From positions 34,971-98,970 of the forward strand of contig CAKTXR010000006.1 of NCBI GenBank assembly GCA_934631025.1: a stretch of 64,000 nucleotides of DNA. Reading direction: 5' to 3'. Made by a program: the position numbers and the translations under genes. Below are positions 61,553 to 64,000 of the stretch, piece by piece. The stretch is from an uncultured Clostridia bacterium. Lineage in GTDB: Bacteria > Bacillota > Clostridia > Christensenellales > Aristaeellaceae. Each line of letters opens with the position of its first letter. Position 1 is the first letter of the stretch. The notes under the pieces were generated by a model. It saw only the letters and a program-made list of their open reading frames with translations, did no database searches and was not told the DNA's origin.

Positions 61553-62326
61553 ATGTCGTTTTACAGCTACAAGAACGCCAACGCGTCCATGAGCCCCGGC
61601 TGCATCACCGGAAATCCCTGCGACGGCCTGAGCGAGCGCGTCTGCATTCAGGTCAAAAACGTCTACGACAGCTGCCTGCAGCAGGAGCAGCTGACCGACA
61701 AGAAGGTGACCGTATCGGGCATCGTGCCGGTGCTGCCGGACAACAACTGCCGCGACACGGGCACGCGCCCCTGCAAGTGCGAATGCGACGGCTGCTCCTG
61801 CAACTGCACCTGCCGGGACTGCGGCGGAACCATTACTTATAACGAAGCGGTCGAAAACGCCGAGAACAGCCCGTGCCGGCCCCAGCCGTGCGGCGCGTGG
61901 ACGTTTGAAAGCTGCCGCTCCTCGACGACCTGCGGCACGATCAGCAACCTGACCATCGACCGCCTGTGCGACCGCCCGCAGTTCGCACGCGTCAAGTGCA
62001 AGGTCAGCCTGCCCATCGACGTGCTGTTCACCGACCAGAACTGCCAGGAGTGGATGGGCCGCGCGGAGCTGCCGGTCGACAAGGACGTACTGCTGGCCAT
62101 CCCCGACGAGTCCATCGTGCCCTTCACGCTGGAGAGCATGGTCAGCGGCATCTGCGTCACCGGCACCTACATCGGCAACTTCCAGTTCAAGATCACCATC
62201 TGCGTGACCGTGATCCTCAAGGTGCTGGCCGAGGTGGAGATGATGGTGCCCTCCTACGGATTCTGCTCCGTTCCGCCCTGCGAAGAGTTCGCGGAAAACG
62301 TATGCGATGAATTCCACCCCATCTGA
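61553..62326 (+). CDS. cysteine-rich protein, likely spore surface
   Basis: 257 residues with 25 cysteines, including a dense CxCxCxxCxCxCxCxxC cluster at about 80-96 and a C-terminal half with beta strands (LPIDVLFTDQNC, ELPVDKDVLLAIP, ITICVTVILKVLAEVEM). No signal peptide, so cross-linked cytosolic assembly, as in coat or exosporium, is a likely use. AAGGAGG at 61539 fits the ATG at 61553. Next to spoIIE, divergently. Function not proven; a CATATGAT at 61501 resembles the -10 of mother-cell sigma factors but no matching -35 is evident. Confidence 0.65.
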   Translation: MSFYSYKNANASMSPGCITGNPCDGLSERVCIQVKNVYDSCLQQEQLTDKKVTVSGIVPVLPDNNCRDTGTRPCKCECDGCSCNCTCRDCGGTITYNEAVENAENSPCRPQPCGAWTFESCRSSTTCGTISNLTIDRLCDRPQFARVKCKVSLPIDVLFTDQNCQEWMGRAELPVDKDVLLAIPDESIVPFTLESMVSGICVTGTYIGNFQFKITICVTVILKVLAEVEMMVPSYGFCSVPPCEEFAENVCDEFHPI

Positions 62327-62349
62327 TACCCACTATATCGCCCATCTAT

Positions 62350-63114
62350 TTACTTCAGTGCGTTTCGCGTCCTCACCCCAACAATCCCATCCACAGCCAG
62401 CCCATTCTCCTGCTGGAACGCCCTCACCGCCGCGTCGGTCATCCGTCCGAACTCCCCGTCAACGCCGTCCGGCCCCAGATCATACCCCCGCCGCAGAAGT
62501 TCCCACTGCACCCACTTCACGCCGTCGCCGACCGCGCCGCGCCGAAGGTTCCTCGCCGGCTCGGGATACGGATTGACCTCGCGCTCGTCCGCCCCCGGGT
62601 CTTTTTCCGCGTACGCGCAGCCCGGCAGCTTGTACCAGTGCTGCCACGGCCGCTTCTTCAGCTCCGTGCGCACCACGCCGTAGGCAAACCCCCGCGCCTC
62701 GACGACCTGCCCGCCGCCGATGTAAATCCCCGCGTGGCCGTCCATGTGCAGCATCAATCCGGGGATCTCCGGCATCGACGCAATGCCGCCCTTCTCAGCC
62801 GCGCGGCTGTACATCCCGTTCGCGCTCGCGTCCGGGCAGCCGTTCGACTTGTAGCGCTGCGCCCCCGTTTTTTCGTCCAGCCACATATAGCCCTTCGCCA
62901 GACCGATGCAGTCCGCACAATACCGCCCCTCGGCAATGTCGCGGTTGTAGCGCGTCATGCGATTGCTCTTGTAGTGCGCCGGATACTGCGCCGTCTTGCG
63001 CTGCAAAAGCTGCGGCGTGCAGCGTACGCCGGTCGTGCCGTACCAGTAGCGCCAGCCGTCCGCGAGCGCCCTCTTCGCAAATTCAACCAGGCCTTCACTC
63101 GTTTTCGCCATCAT
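62350..63114 (-). CDS. phage endolysin: NlpC/P60-type amidase with peptidoglycan-binding domain
   Basis: 254 residues. The catalytic Cys is in YCADCIGLAKG, the His in HMDGHAGIYIG. A Pro-rich linker and a PG_binding_1 domain (VGDGVKWVQWELLRRGYDLGPDGVDGEFGRMTDAAV) follow. Likely a lysin of a prophage, as holin and tail genes lie upstream. Its ATG overlaps the holin gene end. Confidence 0.85.
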   Translation of the reverse strand: MMAKTSEGLVEFAKRALADGWRYWYGTTGVRCTPQLLQRKTAQYPAHYKSNRMTRYNRDIAEGRYCADCIGLAKGYMWLDEKTGAQRYKSNGCPDASANGMYSRAAEKGGIASMPEIPGLMLHMDGHAGIYIGGGQVVEARGFAYGVVRTELKKRPWQHWYKLPGCAYAEKDPGADEREVNPYPEPARNLRRGAVGDGVKWVQWELLRRGYDLGPDGVDGEFGRMTDAAVRAFQQENGLAVDGIVGVRTRNALK

Positions 63115-63541
63115 CGCCCGCCCCCTCGCTCTTTTTGTTCAGCAGATCCAGCGCGTTCTTAATCGCCTTCGGATAGGGCACGCCCATCAGGCCCGCGTTT
63201 TCGAGGATGGACAGCCCCTCGTTAAAGATGTAGCCCACAATCACAGCGTCCTTGATGTAGCTCGTGCCCAGCACGCGGTCGAGCAGCGCCGCCATCATCA
63301 CGATCGCGATCGTCACGCCCTTGCGGCACAGGCCCTTCCAGCCCGCCTTCGATTCGAGCGCGCCGGTCTCGGACTTGCTCGACTTGTGGAACACGCCCGC
63401 CACGATCAGGCCGGTGACGTAATCCAGCGCCATGAACACGATCAGCACGAGCATCGCGTCATCAAAGCCGCCGTACAGCCAGCTCACCGCGCCGCCAATC
63501 GCCCCCGCCACCGTCACAAAAAAGGTTTTCAGATGTTCCAT
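63095..63541 (-). CDS. phage holin (toxin secretion/phage lysis family)
   Basis: 148 residues with two or three membrane segments (GAIGGAVSWLYGGFDDAMLVLIVFMALDYVTGLIVAG and VTIAIVMMAALLDRVLG) and the KAGWKGLCRKG motif of the phage_holin_4 family. GGGAGGTG stands before the ATG at 63541; the longer open frame to 63631 has no SD. It makes membrane holes to release the lysin next door. Confidence 0.87.
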   Translation of the reverse strand: MEHLKTFFVTVAGAIGGAVSWLYGGFDDAMLVLIVFMALDYVTGLIVAGVFHKSSKSETGALESKAGWKGLCRKGVTIAIVMMAALLDRVLGTSYIKDAVIVGYIFNEGLSILENAGLMGVPYPKAIKNALDLLNKKSEGAGDDGENE

Positions 63542-63649
63542 TCCGTTGCACCTCCCGTATTTTGTACCAGTCTGTACCATTCTGTCCGCTTCTGTCCGCT
63601 TCCGTCCGCCCCGTCCGGCGCTCGAATGCAAACCATGCCCCCGCCCTCC

Positions 63650-63889
63650 TCATTTCTGAACCAACGTCCGAACCTCTTCCGGCGTAACCCCCGTGTCCTC
63701 ATAGGCCGCCAGCCGCTCCATGGCGCGCCGCATGAGATCGCAATACCAGCAGTCCACGTCGCAGGCAGCTTCCGCGCAGCCCTTCACCCAGTAGCCCCTG
63801 TTGTCTTTCACCGTCAGGCGTTCCGCGCACTTGCCGCACACAAGGCAGCTCTCGCCACACTCGTCCGCGCTCGCCGGTCGATTTGCCAT
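63650..63889 (-). CDS. small Cys-rich phage protein
   Basis: 79 residues: three CxxC-like motifs (CLVCGKC and CDVDCWYC) and the phage-typical AYEDTGVTPEEVRTL. A zinc-finger-like protein of unknown use. The GTG at 63895 is in frame but the ATG at 63889 follows AGGAGG. It lies between the tail fragment and the holin. Confidence 0.7.
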   Translation of the reverse strand: MANRPASADECGESCLVCGKCAERLTVKDNRGYWVKGCAEAACDVDCWYCDLMRRAMERLAAYEDTGVTPEEVRTLVQK

Positions 63890-63901
63890 GTCCACCCCTC
63901 C

Positions 63902-64000
63902 TTACTGATACGTCACCGTCAAAACCGGCGCGCTCGCATCCGTGCCCTCGAAGCGCGCATAGTTTGAGCTATATCGCTTGCCGCTCGCATTGACCGTATC
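63902..64000 (-). CDS. C-terminal end of a phage tail or surface protein (partial)
   Basis: The last 32 residues of a protein that enters the window from the right. The end SSNYARFEGTDASAPVLTV plus TYQ is like the C-terminus of DNRLRE-type or tail fibre proteins. It is followed after 12 bases by the next phage gene. Confidence 0.45.
   Translation of the reverse strand, partial: DTVNASGKRYSSNYARFEGTDASAPVLTVTYQ

Noticed and set aside
63542..63649. CTGTCCGCTTCTGTCCGCTT-like short repeats
   Set aside because: Three short imperfect copies within a phage gene gap; too brief and common in GC-rich DNA.

Overview
The window is a GC-rich chromosomal segment of an anaerobic, spore-forming member of the Bacillota, class Clostridia, probably a gut organism. 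The evidence is an IspH-ribosomal protein S1 fusion, the mrnC-thyX-rlmB-rae1-sigH block, stage II sporulation protein E, AddB of the Firmicute type, a glycyl radical enzyme with its activase, and glycosidases (GH2, GH29) suited to host or plant glycans. Species-level placement is not possible from sequence alone. Promoters of the TTGACA-17-TATAAT type and Shine-Dalgarno (SD) sites of the AGGAGG type are easy to read, and several starts were moved downstream to fit them.

Region 1 (1-14.6 kb) is mostly housekeeping: a sugar isomerase, deoC, murG, ispH-S1, a phosphodiester glycosidase-like envelope protein, tsaD, prfB and secA. Between the small membrane gene at 6.75-7.15 kb and tsaD lies a cluster of six DnaA boxes. 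Upstream of tsaD is a degenerate array of type I-C-like CRISPR repeats with no cas genes.

Region 2 (14.6-30.7 kb) is metabolic and accessory: a divergent AraC regulator and a glycyl radical enzyme coupled to a Nudix hydrolase, then PHP, GNAT and metallo-beta-lactamase genes, a nitroreductase, a glycyl radical activase and a NagA-like deacetylase. A promoter-led operon for glycan use follows (GH2, TIM-barrel, ADP-ribosylglycohydrolase family, GH29).

Region 3 (30.7-41.3 kb) concerns the envelope: a D,D-carboxypeptidase, an ABC transporter of MacB type with two CARDB-like surface proteins in place of MacA, a ROK-family protein, an LCP ligase and a HicAB toxin-antitoxin pair with a readable operator. 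Region 4 (41.3-50 kb) has rhamnulokinase, the sigH block, a compact RNA locus (a short C-rich-loop sRNA, a second structured RNA with 5S-like elements, and the two tRNA-Met species) and two paralogous glycosyltransferases.

Region 5 (50-64 kb) has addB (without addA), a HEAT protein, a MarR regulator, an unrecognised helical protein, an asparagine-synthetase homologue that has lost its glutaminase cysteine, spoIIE, a 25-cysteine protein and then the lysis end of a prophage (tail protein fragment, Cys-rich protein, holin, endolysin), which runs off the window. No single locus is certainly a new system. The best candidates are the RNA locus at 47.2-47.7 kb, the DnaA-box cluster at 7.1-7.3 kb, the CRISPR-like array with related spacers, and the glycyl radical enzyme of unassigned substrate.
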